Counted from the first letter of the stretch, positions 42,421 through 51,072 are shown. The stretch is 64,000 nt of DNA from Cyanobacteria bacterium CYA (GCA_008363215.1 RHKP01000001.1:124001-188000); one strand, 5' to 3'. The notes: generated from the letters alone by a model not told the origin. Translations and numbers: made by a program.

Positions 42421-43305
42421 TCAGCCCAGCGCCTGCGCGCCCGAGATGATCTCGGTCAGTTCCGTCGTGATCTGCGCCTGCCGGGCCCGGTTGTACTGAC
42501 GCTGAAGACGCTTGCGCATCTTCCCCGCGTTATCCGTCGCCGACTTCATCGCCACCATCCGCGCCACGTGCTCGCTCACGATCGCATCGTTGAACGCCTG
42601 GAACAGCACCGCCTTCACGGCCGCGGGAAGCAGCGTGTCCAGCAACTCCTCGGCGCTGGGGCTGAACTCGTACAACGCGTGCATGTGGCTCTTGCCCGTG
42701 TGGGCGTGATTCCCCGCCCGCGAGTGGTCGAACGGCACCAGTTGCAGAATCTCAGGCTTCTGCTGCCCGGCCGAGATGTACCGCATGTAGATCACGCGGA
42801 CTGCGTCAATCTCGCCGCGGGTGAAACGCTCGATGTAATCGCGTGCCAGGCGCTCGACTTCCTCGTAGCGCGGCTTGTCGCCGAACTGCGTGTGGTGGGC
42901 GGCCACGGGAAACTCGTTGAAACGCAGCACGTTGGCGCCCTTCTTGCCCACCACCTCGATGCGACCGCGCGCCGCAGGCTCGTGCGAGCGCAGATGCCGC
43001 ATCGCCGTGCGGATGATGTTCCCGTTGTAGGGTCCGCACAGCCCGCGGTCTGACGTGATGACCAGCGTCACTTCCCTGCCCGCCCGGCTCTCTCCTCCGC
43101 CCAGCAGCGGGTGGCTCGATTCCTTCGTCCGGGCTGCCAGTTCACTGACCAGATCCGACAGCGCCGCGGTGTACGGCTTCGACGCCGTCGCTGTCTGCTG
43201 CGCCTTGGAAAACTTGCTCGTGGCGATCATCTGCATCGTCTTCGTGATGCGACGAATGTTTCCGACCGCCTTCATGCGCTTCTTGATTTCGCGGCTCTTG
43301 CCCAT
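42421..43305 (-). CDS. atpG: ATP synthase F1 subunit gamma, stand-alone
   Basis: The 294-residue protein starts MGKSREIKKRMKAVGNIRRI and TKTMQMIATSKFSKAQQ, the diagnostic N-terminal helix of the gamma subunit. The C-terminal part (KSATDNAGKMRKRLQRQYNR, then ARQAQITTELTEIISGAQAL) forms the second shaft helix. VTLVITSDRGLCGPYNGNI lies in the central domain. It is the rotor shaft of F1 in the cytoplasm. Length is normal. None of the other ATP-synthase genes (a, c, b, delta, alpha, beta, epsilon) lies on either side, so this gene has left the usual operon or the operon is split in this lineage. Confidence 0.95.
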   Translation of the reverse strand: MGKSREIKKRMKAVGNIRRITKTMQMIATSKFSKAQQTATASKPYTAALSDLVSELAARTKESSHPLLGGGESRAGREVTLVITSDRGLCGPYNGNIIRTAMRHLRSHEPAARGRIEVVGKKGANVLRFNEFPVAAHHTQFGDKPRYEEVERLARDYIERFTRGEIDAVRVIYMRYISAGQQKPEILQLVPFDHSRAGNHAHTGKSHMHALYEFSPSAEELLDTLLPAAVKAVLFQAFNDAIVSEHVARMVAMKSATDNAGKMRKRLQRQYNRARQAQITTELTEIISGAQALG

Positions 43306-43343
43306 GGGTCGAGAGTGTAGAACCCCTCGCCCCCCGGGTGAAG

Positions 43344-43526
43344 TCAGCCCCGGTCGCCCGGACGCACCGGCGCTGCCGGTGCCGGCTTCCCCTTCTCGGG
43401 CTGCCCCGGGCTTTCCATCTCCCGTCCCGGGCGGGGCAGGATCCCCTCCTCACTCAGTTGCAGGGGGAACGGGATACTCAGGGGCGGACGCCCGTGCGAC
43501 TCAAGGCAATCATCACTGGGCAACAT
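43344..43526 (-). CDS. Possible small protein, low support
   Basis: A 60-residue frame starts at the ATG at 43526, preceded by GGAGAAGG at good spacing, and begins MLPSDDCLESHGRPPLSIPF. It fills the 270-bp gap between the PhnP-like hydrolase and atpG on the same strand. It is Pro/Gly-rich with no recognisable domain, so it may be real or a chance frame. Confidence 0.3.
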   Translation of the reverse strand: MLPSDDCLESHGRPPLSIPFPLQLSEEGILPRPGREMESPGQPEKGKPAPAAPVRPGDRG

Positions 43527-43579
43527 ACGGCCTTCTCCAATAACCCCCCGGTTCAGGAGGCATTCCCTGTCCTTCGGAC

Positions 43580-44437
43580 TCACTCCGGTGGTGCTTCCGT
43601 GCTTTCCCCACTTTCGGTTCCCTTTCCCAGCACCAATCCGTCATAAGCCAGTCTGATTCCCTCCGGCAACTCCCGCTCCATCGCGTTGTGCGAGACCTCA
43701 TGGCTCATGTGAACCAGGAAGGTCTGCTCCGCCGCCACCTGCCGAGCGACCGATATCGCCTGCCCGATCGAGAAATGCGTCGGGTGTTTGCGGTGTCGAA
43801 GCCCATCCAGCACAAGCGTCTTGAGACCCTCCAGGTCACGCCAGGTCTGAGGAGGGATGCCGGAAACATCGGTGCAGTAGCCCAGAGGAAGCGGGTTATC
43901 GGGCGTCTTGGGTTGCGCACTGTCGAATCGAAACCCCAGCACCGGCAGTCGCCCGTGCAGCAGCCGCAGCGGTGTGACCCGAACCCCGTACATTTCGAAG
44001 CACATCCCCGGCTCGATCCGGTGGGGGATCAGCGAGGCAACAAACGACGGCTGCACGTTCGACGCCGACTCGAAGATGTGCGCAAACACCCGGTGCAAGG
44101 CGTCAAAGGTACGCTGCTCGGCGTACACGTCGATGGCCCGGTCCATCACCACGTTGAACCGGCGCACCTCGTCAAGTCCGAACGTGTGATCGACATGGTT
44201 GTGGGTGAACACGATGGCGTCGACCCGATCGAGCCGTGCCCGCAGCGCCTGCTGGCGCAGGTCCGGCCCGGCGTCGATCAGAATCACTCGTTCCCTGCCG
44301 TGCGGATCACGGAACCGCAGGCACCCGCTCGTGCGCAACCGCCGGTCGCGCGGATCGCTCGAAGTGCACACCGGGCAGTCGCACGCGATCGCCGGCACGC
44401 CCGAACTGGTCCCCGTTCCCAGAAACTCAAACTGCAC
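43580..44437 (-). CDS. MBL-fold metallohydrolase, PhnP-like
   Basis: The protein has 285 residues from a GTG at 44437 (QFEFLGTGTSSGVPAIACDC). It has the metallo-beta-lactamase metal motif FTHNHVDHTFG (H-x-H-x-D-H) and LLHGRLPVLGF, YCTDVSGIP, and VHMSHEVSHN further on. Near the N-terminus, CDCPVCTSSDP gives an extra cysteine cluster typical of PhnP. PhnP is a phosphodiesterase for 5-phosphoribosyl 1,2-cyclic phosphate in phosphonate use, but no other phn gene is near, so a general cyclic-phosphodiesterase role is possible. It is cytoplasmic. Confidence 0.9.
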   Translation of the reverse strand: MQFEFLGTGTSSGVPAIACDCPVCTSSDPRDRRLRTSGCLRFRDPHGRERVILIDAGPDLRQQALRARLDRVDAIVFTHNHVDHTFGLDEVRRFNVVMDRAIDVYAEQRTFDALHRVFAHIFESASNVQPSFVASLIPHRIEPGMCFEMYGVRVTPLRLLHGRLPVLGFRFDSAQPKTPDNPLPLGYCTDVSGIPPQTWRDLEGLKTLVLDGLRHRKHPTHFSIGQAISVARQVAAEQTFLVHMSHEVSHNAMERELPEGIRLAYDGLVLGKGTESGESTEAPPE

Positions 44438-44456
44438 GCGACAAGACTAGCCGCCC

Positions 44457-46655
44457 TCAAGGACACGCGCTTCCCATGGTGCTGCCCAGCAGCAAAAGGT
44501 CGGCCGCATCGATGCTCCCGTCGTTGTTGAGGTCGGCCTCGACGTCGTCGCCTCCCAGCAGCCGGAGCATCTGTTCCAGATCGCTCGCGTCGACCGCGCC
44601 GTCCGCGTTCAAGTCACCCGTGCATCTCGAACACCGCATGTCCTCGACGCGGAAGCGATCGACCCCGGCTTCCACGATCGCCGCGTTCGGCTCGTCGCTG
44701 GCGACAAATCGCACACGCACCGACTCGGCCGATCCGAGTATTGCCGCCAGCCGATAGACGCGCATCTCCCACCCGTCGGTTCGCCCGATCTGGTCGAGCG
44801 TGCGCCACGCCGGGTCGAGGTCTGTGGAATACTCCACCGCCAGCACCCCCGGCGTCGGATTGGTGTCGGCGTACCAGGCGGCGAATGACAGCACCGGGTC
44901 GTCCGCTCCGCTCAAGTTGATTTCGGGCGAAATCATGATGCTCGGCCCGCCGTCCACGTCTACACCGTCCTGCACCCCCGTGACTGCGCACCTGCCAGTG
45001 GCGTCAAAGTCCATCTCCGGCGCCATCCGCCCGAGGGTGTGAACCAAGGCGCTCTTCCACCGCCCGCTGATCAACCCCGGCGACTGCAAGTACGTCCAGC
45101 CGTCGCTCGAAGCCATGTCCGAGGCGAACAGCACCCGGCCCGAGTCAGCCACGCGCGCCTGGTAGGTCGCGCCAGGTGCTCCAATCGGGCTCACGTCGGT
45201 CTCACCCAGTTCGTTCTGAACGCTGACGTAGTACCGCACGGACCCATCGCATGACTGGAGCGAGGGAAAACTCACCAGTGCGGCGCCACCCGACGTCGGC
45301 GTCATCGGCACGCTGACCCATGTGCCTTCGTCCCAGACATGCAAATGGGCCGTTTCAATCACCGGGCTGCGGGTGTGGGAAGGACCGAACTTGGCGCGCA
45401 AGACTGTGCCGCCGTCCCGTCGCACCTCCGCCGGACGTTGATTGGGAAAGGCAATGTGAGATCCATCGCGCGCCGCCGCCATTCCCAGCGGACTGGCCAG
45501 CGCGGCTTGCAGCCCCGCGTTCTTCGTCGCGGTGCCCTTGTTGCCTCCGCTCGAGTTGCACCCTCCGTTGGTGTGAATCGCGATGGCCAGCCCGGTCATC
45601 TCGTCGATGACCGCCGAGCCGGAGTTTCCCCCGGTCGTGTCGGCTGTATATCGCACCGTGTTTCCGGTGTTACCTACATACTCGCCCACATGAGTTGTGT
45701 ACACGAAGTTGTAGGTCAGAGGCATCGGCATGATGACCGATCCGTAGCCTCCCACGCGCACGCTCCTTCCGTCGGCCGTCGGAAGCGTCGGGGAAGCCCT
45801 GTACGACATTCCCTGGGCTGCCAGCGGCGACAGCCCGGTATTGGGATTCTCAAAAACGCCGAAGAAGGCCCAGTCATTGCCGACCGAGATCGAACCGGCC
45901 TGCGTCTGCACCGACGAGAGGTCGACCGCATACTGGTCCTCCGGCGGCGGATGGCGCATGGACCCACCGATGGTCGATTGCGGCACGTTGAACTGCACCA
46001 CGGTCCCGGGGGTCGGGTCGCAATGCCCGGCCGACAGAAGCCCGTAGGCGCGGTCGTTCACCAGCCAGCCCGTGCAGTTCACCGGGAGCATGCGCGCGCT
46101 GGCCGGGTCGCTGCCCAGCACGCGATCGTCGGTCGTGCCGCAGATCGATCGGTCGAGGAATCCGGGGTTTCCGTACTCGACCGAGCCGACGCACACTCGG
46201 CTGGCCCCCATGCCCGGGGCCGCGAAAATCTGCACGCGTACCGCGTCGCCGTTGAAATAGGCTGAGCCCATGGACCATTCGAGCAGGTCGAGCGAGTCGA
46301 GCACCTGGACGGCTCCGTCCTCCAGTCCTGTCAGAACGATCCGGGTCGCTTCCGCATCGCCGTACTCCCCGCTTAGAACACCGGTGCTGAAGTGCAGACG
46401 CATCCACATCGCACCGGGCTGGTGTTGCACTCCCGACCAGACCAGATCGAGACCAGAACCGGGGACCGTGTTTTCCACCCAGCCCGAATCAAGGTAGTGG
46501 ACGCGACGATCGGCTTGGTCGAAACCGGCACCGCGATCGGCCTCGGATTGGCCCCAATCGAGCATCTGCGCTTGCGCCGAAGACTGCGCCAGCATCGCCA
46601 CCGCGACGGCCGGTATGAAGGCGTTATTACGTCTAAGCCTCTTCACATCAAGCAC
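44457..46655 (-). CDS. Secreted trypsin-like serine protease with dockerin-type tail
   Basis: The protein has 732 residues from a GTG at 46655; the GTG at 46646 (KRLRRNNAFIPAVAVAMLAQ) is as likely. A signal peptide is cleaved near SSAQA. The catalytic triad is visible: GLLSAGHCDP (His), GNDWAFFGVF (Asp) and DTTGGNSGSAVID (Ser). Other domains are an N-terminal beta region, a C-terminal beta-sandwich (around residues 540-680) and a final dockerin-type tail with two EF-hand loops (DLNADGAVDASDLEQM and DLNNDGSIDAADLLLL). Such secreted proteases cut external proteins; calcium binding at the tail is expected. It lies downstream of the porin gene on the same strand, past its terminator. Confidence 0.87.
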   Translation of the reverse strand: MLDVKRLRRNNAFIPAVAVAMLAQSSAQAQMLDWGQSEADRGAGFDQADRRVHYLDSGWVENTVPGSGLDLVWSGVQHQPGAMWMRLHFSTGVLSGEYGDAEATRIVLTGLEDGAVQVLDSLDLLEWSMGSAYFNGDAVRVQIFAAPGMGASRVCVGSVEYGNPGFLDRSICGTTDDRVLGSDPASARMLPVNCTGWLVNDRAYGLLSAGHCDPTPGTVVQFNVPQSTIGGSMRHPPPEDQYAVDLSSVQTQAGSISVGNDWAFFGVFENPNTGLSPLAAQGMSYRASPTLPTADGRSVRVGGYGSVIMPMPLTYNFVYTTHVGEYVGNTGNTVRYTADTTGGNSGSAVIDEMTGLAIAIHTNGGCNSSGGNKGTATKNAGLQAALASPLGMAAARDGSHIAFPNQRPAEVRRDGGTVLRAKFGPSHTRSPVIETAHLHVWDEGTWVSVPMTPTSGGAALVSFPSLQSCDGSVRYYVSVQNELGETDVSPIGAPGATYQARVADSGRVLFASDMASSDGWTYLQSPGLISGRWKSALVHTLGRMAPEMDFDATGRCAVTGVQDGVDVDGGPSIMISPEINLSGADDPVLSFAAWYADTNPTPGVLAVEYSTDLDPAWRTLDQIGRTDGWEMRVYRLAAILGSAESVRVRFVASDEPNAAIVEAGVDRFRVEDMRCSRCTGDLNADGAVDASDLEQMLRLLGGDDVEADLNNDGSIDAADLLLLGSTMGSACP

Positions 46656-46780
46656 TTGCGTCTTGATCTCCCGCTTCCCGCCCCGGAGGTGTGGAACAGA
46701 GACTATCGGAACCGGATACCGGTTTCAACACCGGAGATCAGGAATTAGTCGAGGGCGACATTCCCAGGGGGGGGCCGTGA

Positions 46781-46817
46781 CAAAAAACAACCGGCCGACC
46801 CTTTCGGGCCGGCCGGT
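46781..46817 (-). terminator. Rho-independent terminator for the porin gene
   Basis: Arms ACCGGCCG (46790-46797) and CGGCCGGT (46810-46817) with an inner CCC/GGG pair form a strong hairpin. On the minus strand it is followed by TTGTTTTTTGTC (complement of 46782-46788). It is 30 bp after the porin stop. Confidence 0.9.
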
Positions 46818-46846
46818 ATGCGATTCAGAGTATCTGACCGGATCGA

Positions 46847-48115
46847 TCAGAAGGCGACGTTGATCTGCCCACGGAGCAGAATCTCACTGTCTTCGGAGTC
46901 ACCCAGGAGTTGCGTGACCCGAGAATCGGGCAGCGTGCCGAGGGTGGTCAGAGCCGGAGAGGTCTCGTTGAGAGCCCAGACCAGGTCGAGGGTGAGCTTG
47001 GCGGCGTGGCTCTGCGGGACGACGTAGTAGTTGGTGCCGAAGGTCAGGAAGTGCTGATCTTCGTCAGCGCCGGCGGCCACGGTGTCCTCGTCGAGGAACA
47101 GGGCGTCCCAGCGGCCGAACAGTTCGCACTGGTCGGTGATGAAGATGCCGCCCTGAACGACGGCGCCGAAGTGGTCGACGTCGCTGCCCGCGCCCATGTC
47201 GACGTTGTTTCCGATGAAGGCGGCAAAGAGGTTCCAGCCGTTGCCTTCAACAGCGGCGTCGATCGTGTAGAGGAGCAGTTCGTTGTTGTCAGCCAGCGAG
47301 GGGTTGGTGTCACCGGTGCTCTGCCAGTGAATGGCGCCGCCGACGCGGACGGCCAGATCATCGCCGCGCCACGAGGTGAAGTCGTCGAAGCGATCCCAGT
47401 CGCCCTCGAACTTGACGTCGACGCGGCCGGTGAAGGCGTAGTCGGCTTCCGCGGCTGAGTTGTAGTTGGTGCCCGACGAATTGACGCCGTCCGAGAACGC
47501 GCCGTAGAAGGCGAACGCATCGGAGCGATACCCGAGCATGACGCCCTGCGAGTACCCCTGCGAGAAGAACTCGTTGGTCAGGGTGCGCTCAGCCGCCAAC
47601 TGGAACTCGGGCTCCACCAGTTCTTCGGCGAGGATGGGGAGTTTGAACTGACCCCAGCGGACGAACCCGCCTTCCCAACCTTCGAAGTCATACTGCCCGT
47701 AGCCCTTCTCAAAGTTCAGGGTGCCTTCGCTGTCCCAGTCGACCTGGACCATGAACTTCCAGTTGGGGTTGATGACGTTGCCGTGCCAGCGCAGTTTCAG
47801 GCGGGGAACGCTGAAGCCGATGGTCGTGTCGTCATCATCGCCGCCGCTGGCGTTGGTGGGCTGGTCGTCGCGGAAGTCGAGGCTGTAGCGGAACTGAATC
47901 AAACCGCTCATGTTCAGGCGGTAGTTGCCCGAGCCGTCAGAGATGTAGAAGAACCCGTCGTTGCCCGCGGTGCCGCCCTGGAGTTGGCTGGTGCGGGCGG
48001 CCGCGTCGGCGTTGAGTTCGGCCGAATACGCGCGGTCATAGTCGAGGGTCTGGGCGGTGGCGGCGGCGGCAAGACTGAAGGCCGCCCCCGCGAACACAAA
48101 GTGCTTGATCGTCAT
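46847..48115 (-). CDS. OprO/OprP-type outer-membrane porin
   Basis: The protein has 422 residues from the ATG at 48115, with AAGGAG upstream. A signal peptide (TIKHFVFAGAAFSLAAAATA) precedes a beta-barrel body with alternating aromatic strands: RLNMSGLIQFRYSLDFRDD, FSVPRLKLRWHGNVINPNWK, VRWGQFKLPILAEELVEP, and the C-terminal QINVAF ending in phenylalanine, the outer-membrane insertion signal. The GFSVPRLKLRWHG and GQFKLPI blocks match the phosphate-selective porin family. It would pass phosphate or polyphosphate through the outer membrane. It is divergent from the PhoB/PhoR-type pair, which supports this. A minus-strand promoter candidate with a long leader (about 270 bases) lies at 48389-48417. 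Confidence 0.9.
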   Translation of the reverse strand: MTIKHFVFAGAAFSLAAAATAQTLDYDRAYSAELNADAAARTSQLQGGTAGNDGFFYISDGSGNYRLNMSGLIQFRYSLDFRDDQPTNASGGDDDDTTIGFSVPRLKLRWHGNVINPNWKFMVQVDWDSEGTLNFEKGYGQYDFEGWEGGFVRWGQFKLPILAEELVEPEFQLAAERTLTNEFFSQGYSQGVMLGYRSDAFAFYGAFSDGVNSSGTNYNSAAEADYAFTGRVDVKFEGDWDRFDDFTSWRGDDLAVRVGGAIHWQSTGDTNPSLADNNELLLYTIDAAVEGNGWNLFAAFIGNNVDMGAGSDVDHFGAVVQGGIFITDQCELFGRWDALFLDEDTVAAGADEDQHFLTFGTNYYVVPQSHAAKLTLDLVWALNETSPALTTLGTLPDSRVTQLLGDSEDSEILLRGQINVAF

Positions 48116-48388
48116 TCTGGACTCTCCTTGACATTTGCCTGGGAAGATCCCCAACAAGGGCTCCCCACATTCGATGCTGTTTCCTTCTTGATCCCACGCT
48201 CGCACACGCGAACGTGTCCACTGTTGCTCATCCACAGCGTCGCGTACCAGTGCGCCCCGCCCTTGCGAGCAGGGTCGCCGGAAACGCCGCGACGACACGC
48301 TTCCGAAACACATCCGACTTTCCAAAGCCCGAAGAGTTTTGCCCTCATCGAGCGGCCCACTCACCACCGGCCCTACGACCGGCCGGAC

Positions 48389-48417
48389 ATACTAGCCCGC
48401 GATATTAGCAAGTGCAA
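48389..48417 (-). promoter_or_regulatory. Sigma-70-like promoter for the porin
   Basis: On the minus strand, TTGCAC (complement of 48412-48417) and TAGTAT (complement of 48389-48394) are separated by 17 bases. Transcription would start near 48380, giving a leader of about 265 bases before the porin ATG. Confidence 0.55.
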
Positions 48418-48500
48418 ACTCGCCTATCCACTCATCGGCCCCGTCCATAAGGGCCCGGTAACTTTTTTCTCTTCTGCGCCCCGCCCCCCCTGCCCCGGCG

Positions 48501-48525
48501 GCTTTTGTCTGATCTTCACAAAAGC
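48501..48525. promoter_or_regulatory. Perfect inverted repeat, possible operator
   Basis: GCTTTTGT (48501-48508) and ACAAAAGC (48518-48525) are perfect 8-bp arms around nine bases. It lies 91 bp before the PhoB-like start and about 85 bp upstream of the porin -35. A dimeric regulator could bind here; which one is not shown. Confidence 0.45.
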
Positions 48526-48616
48526 ACTCGCCCCACCCCGCTACCATCGCGCAGGACGGGGGAACTCTGGTGCGTCCCAGGGCGGCCGGCGCGTGTTCGG
48601 TTCATGCAAGTAGTTG

Positions 48617-49360
48617 ATGAGCAAGATGTTACGAGATACGCCACTCATCCTCGTTGTGGATGATGAACCTCACCTGGTCGAACTGCTGGCCTACAACATC
48701 CGGGCCGCCGGGTACGACGTAGAAACCGCGCTGGACGGCAAAAAGGCCCTTGAACGGATCGCAAAAAATTCGCCGGACCTGGTCCTTCTGGACCTGATGA
48801 TACCCCTTGTTCCGGGGTTGGCGGTAGCCCAGAGAATCCGCGAGAGCGATGCGACGAAGCACGTTCCGATCATCATGCTGACCGCCCGCGGCGAAAACGC
48901 CGACCAGGTCCGCGGGCTCCGCGCCGGCGCCGACGACTACATCACCAAGCCTTTTTCGATCGAACTGCTGCTGGCGCGCATCGAAGCGGTGTTGCGTCGC
49001 AGCAACCGCGCCGCCGAGCAGGACAACCAGACCGAACTGAGCCTCGGCAGCGTGCGCGTCGATACGAGGACATTCCAGGCGTATGTCGAGCAGACGCTGC
49101 TCACGCTGACCGCCACGGAGTTCCGACTGCTGGCCGCACTGCTCAAGGGGGAGGGTCGGGTGCTGAGCCGCAAGGAACTGATCGCTGCGGCCATGGGCCC
49201 GGGTGTGACGATCACCGAGCGCACGATTGACGTGCATATGACGGCGATCCGGCGCAAACTGGGAGACGATGGTGCGATGATCCGCACGGTGCGCGGCGTG
49301 GGCTATCGGGCCGTGTCCGACGAAGCCAAGGACGAGAAGCCGCGCGAAGCAGCGCATTGA
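48617..49360 (+). CDS. PhoB/OmpR-family response regulator
   Basis: The protein has 247 residues from the ATG at 48617; a TTG at 48614 is directly upstream. The receiver has ILVVDDEPHLVELL (acidic pocket), LVLLDLMIPLVPG with phospho-acceptor D59, IMLTARGE and YITKPFS with the lysine. The output domain is a winged helix of the OmpR/PhoB class: LTLTATEFRLLAALLKGEG, SRKELIAAAMGPG and TIDVHMTAIRRKLGDDGAMI. It would bind direct repeats upstream of its targets. The sensor kinase follows 7 bp later and the phosphate-type porin is divergent, so control of phosphate uptake is likely, though the signal is inferred from context. Confidence 0.93.
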   Translation: MSKMLRDTPLILVVDDEPHLVELLAYNIRAAGYDVETALDGKKALERIAKNSPDLVLLDLMIPLVPGLAVAQRIRESDATKHVPIIMLTARGENADQVRGLRAGADDYITKPFSIELLLARIEAVLRRSNRAAEQDNQTELSLGSVRVDTRTFQAYVEQTLLTLTATEFRLLAALLKGEGRVLSRKELIAAAMGPGVTITERTIDVHMTAIRRKLGDDGAMIRTVRGVGYRAVSDEAKDEKPREAAH

Positions 49361-49367
49361 ATCGTCC

Positions 49368-50672
49368 GTGCCGGCATCAAGACTTGAGCCTGCTTGGATC
49401 GGAGGCGCTGCCGCACTGTCGGCGTGCGCGGGGGCCGGCGCGGTGCTGGCGATCGGTCACTGGTCGGGCGCGATTCCGGTGGCGCTGCTGTTCGGGGCGG
49501 GGCTTTGGGCGTACTGCAACCGTCCGGGCAAGGCTGAAGGGATTCAGCCCGACGAAGCGGCCGGCGAACAGGCCGTTTCCGATGCCAAGCGACAGGTGTT
49601 GTGGCTGGAGCGGGTGGTCGACGCGGTGGACGCGCCTGTGCTCGCAGCCGACGCGACCGGTCGCGTGCTGCTGGCCAATCAGGCGATGCTCGGGATCCTC
49701 GAGTCAGACGAAGGCGGGGTGGTGGGGGCGCGCATCGAAGACCTGTTCACGCAGGCGGACCTGATCGAACTGGTGGGGCGGGCGCGACGGGAGGTGACGG
49801 CCGAGGGTCGGGTCCGCCTGAGCCGGCGACAGCGCACCTTTCTTTATGACGCCACCGCACGGCACGCGGCGCTGGGGGAGTCCGGCGGGGTGGTGCTGAC
49901 GCTGCGCGACGTCACGGAACTGGCCAGCGCGGTGCAGTTGAAGACCGACTTCGTGGGCAACGCGTCGCATGAGTTGCGCACCCCCATATCAGCGATCCGG
50001 GCGGCGGTGGACACCCTGATCGGGCCGGCCAGGAACGACCCGGCGATGCGCGAACGCCTGGCGACGATGATCCGCGACCACGTGCTGCGGCTGGAAGACC
50101 TGGTCGCCGATCTGCTCGACGTGTCGCGTTTCGAGTCACCCGAGTACGAGGTGCGCCTCAGCGAGATTGATCTGCATGAACTTTGCGCCGAACTGGATAC
50201 GTTGACCGGGCCAATGCGTGCTGAACGTCACTTGACGCTGGTGTGTGAAATCGCCGATGAGGCATGCACGGTGCGGACGGATCGATCGGCATTGATGCTG
50301 ATTGTGCGCAATCTGGTGGACAACGGGCTCAAGTTCTCGCACGACGGCGGGACGGTGCGCGTGAGCGCGGCGCCCGGGGAGGCGGGAGAACTGGTGCTTG
50401 AGGTGGTTGATCGCGGGATCGGGATTCCGCTGGCCCAGCAGCAGCGGATCTTCGAGCGCTTCTACCAGGTCGACGCGGCCCGATCAGGCTCACATCCGCG
50501 CCGCGGCACCGGGCTGGGGCTGGCGATCGTCAAGCACGCGTTGCGGCGTCTGGGGGGGTCGATCGAGGTCGAGTCCATCTGGCAGGAGGGCACAACGATG
50601 ACCGTGAGGCTTCCGGGGGCGCTCAGTGTCGACGAGGGGGTATCCGGATCGGAGCCGCGGTGTCACCCCTGA
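49368..50672 (+). CDS. PhoR-type sensor histidine kinase
   Basis: The protein has 434 residues from a GTG at 49368, right after the regulator gene. The N-terminus has two hydrophobic segments close together (residues ~8-50), as in PhoR with little periplasmic part. A PAS domain follows (VVDAVDAPVLAADATGRVLL and ANQAMLGILES). The HisKA helix has FVGNASHELRTPISAIRAAV with the phospho-His, and the ATP domain has IVRNLVDNGLKFSHDGGTV (N box), VVDRGIGIP and RRGTGLGLAIVKHAL. It would phosphorylate the adjacent regulator. The last 50 bases overlap the convergent lipoprotein gene. The phosphate role is from context only. Confidence 0.92.
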   Translation: MPASRLEPAWIGGAAALSACAGAGAVLAIGHWSGAIPVALLFGAGLWAYCNRPGKAEGIQPDEAAGEQAVSDAKRQVLWLERVVDAVDAPVLAADATGRVLLANQAMLGILESDEGGVVGARIEDLFTQADLIELVGRARREVTAEGRVRLSRRQRTFLYDATARHAALGESGGVVLTLRDVTELASAVQLKTDFVGNASHELRTPISAIRAAVDTLIGPARNDPAMRERLATMIRDHVLRLEDLVADLLDVSRFESPEYEVRLSEIDLHELCAELDTLTGPMRAERHLTLVCEIADEACTVRTDRSALMLIVRNLVDNGLKFSHDGGTVRVSAAPGEAGELVLEVVDRGIGIPLAQQQRIFERFYQVDAARSGSHPRRGTGLGLAIVKHALRRLGGSIEVESIWQEGTTMTVRLPGALSVDEGVSGSEPRCHP

Positions 50673-51072
50673 TCTGCGAGAAGCGGTCCGCCAAGGCCTG
50701 CTCGATCCAGTGCTCTTCGGGCGGGTGCTCGAATCGTCCGATGCGGACGTCGATGCGGATGAAACTGTCGTCGAGCCGGTCAAACTGAATCCAGCCGGGG
50801 CCGAAACGGGGGGAGTGGACTCGGCACCGGTACATCTGGTCGTCGTTGACGGTGGGCGGGTCGGCGACGAGTTCGACGCGGGGGATGATGCCGGCGACCA
50901 CGGCCGGGACGTCGTCCCAGTCTCCCTCGACCTGGACGCTTCTGGGCAAGGTTGAATGGTCGTGGCTCTGGAAAGTTCGGGGAGAGGTCTGGGAGCAGGC
51001 GACGAGGAGGGTCGTGATTCCACCCAGAACCAGGCAGAGCGAATGGAGGATGCTTGCGTCGCGGGCCTGCAT
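50623..51072 (-). CDS. Small putative lipoprotein
   Basis: The protein has 149 residues from the ATG at 51072. The signal region (SILHSLCLVLGGITTLLVAC) ends in a lipobox-like LVAC with the cysteine near residue 26. The mature part is a beta-rich domain with LPRSVQVEGDWDDVPAVVAG, MYRCRVHSPRFGPGWIQFDR and LDDSFIRIDVRIGRFEHPPE. It would be anchored to a membrane facing the periplasm. No family recognised. Its 3' end overlaps the last 50 bases of the kinase gene on the other strand, which is unusual and could mean an earlier stop is real in one of them. Confidence 0.7.
   Translation of the reverse strand: MQARDASILHSLCLVLGGITTLLVACSQTSPRTFQSHDHSTLPRSVQVEGDWDDVPAVVAGIIPRVELVADPPTVNDDQMYRCRVHSPRFGPGWIQFDRLDDSFIRIDVRIGRFEHPPEEHWIEQALADRFSQIRGDTAAPIRIPPRRH

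Larger units (their letters stand above)
48116..48616. other. Divergent control region between porin and PhoB-like regulator
   Basis: Five hundred bases without a supported gene. It holds the porin promoter candidate (48389-48417), a long porin leader (48116-48388) and a perfect inverted repeat (48501-48525) upstream of the PhoB-like gene. A short GC hairpin near 48451-48472 is followed by six T residues. I see no exact repeat of the enterobacterial pho-box. Confidence 0.6.

Noticed and set aside
48445-48480. GC hairpin followed by six T residues on the plus strand
   Set aside because: The stem is only five base pairs and no gene lies upstream on that strand, so it cannot be called a terminator.
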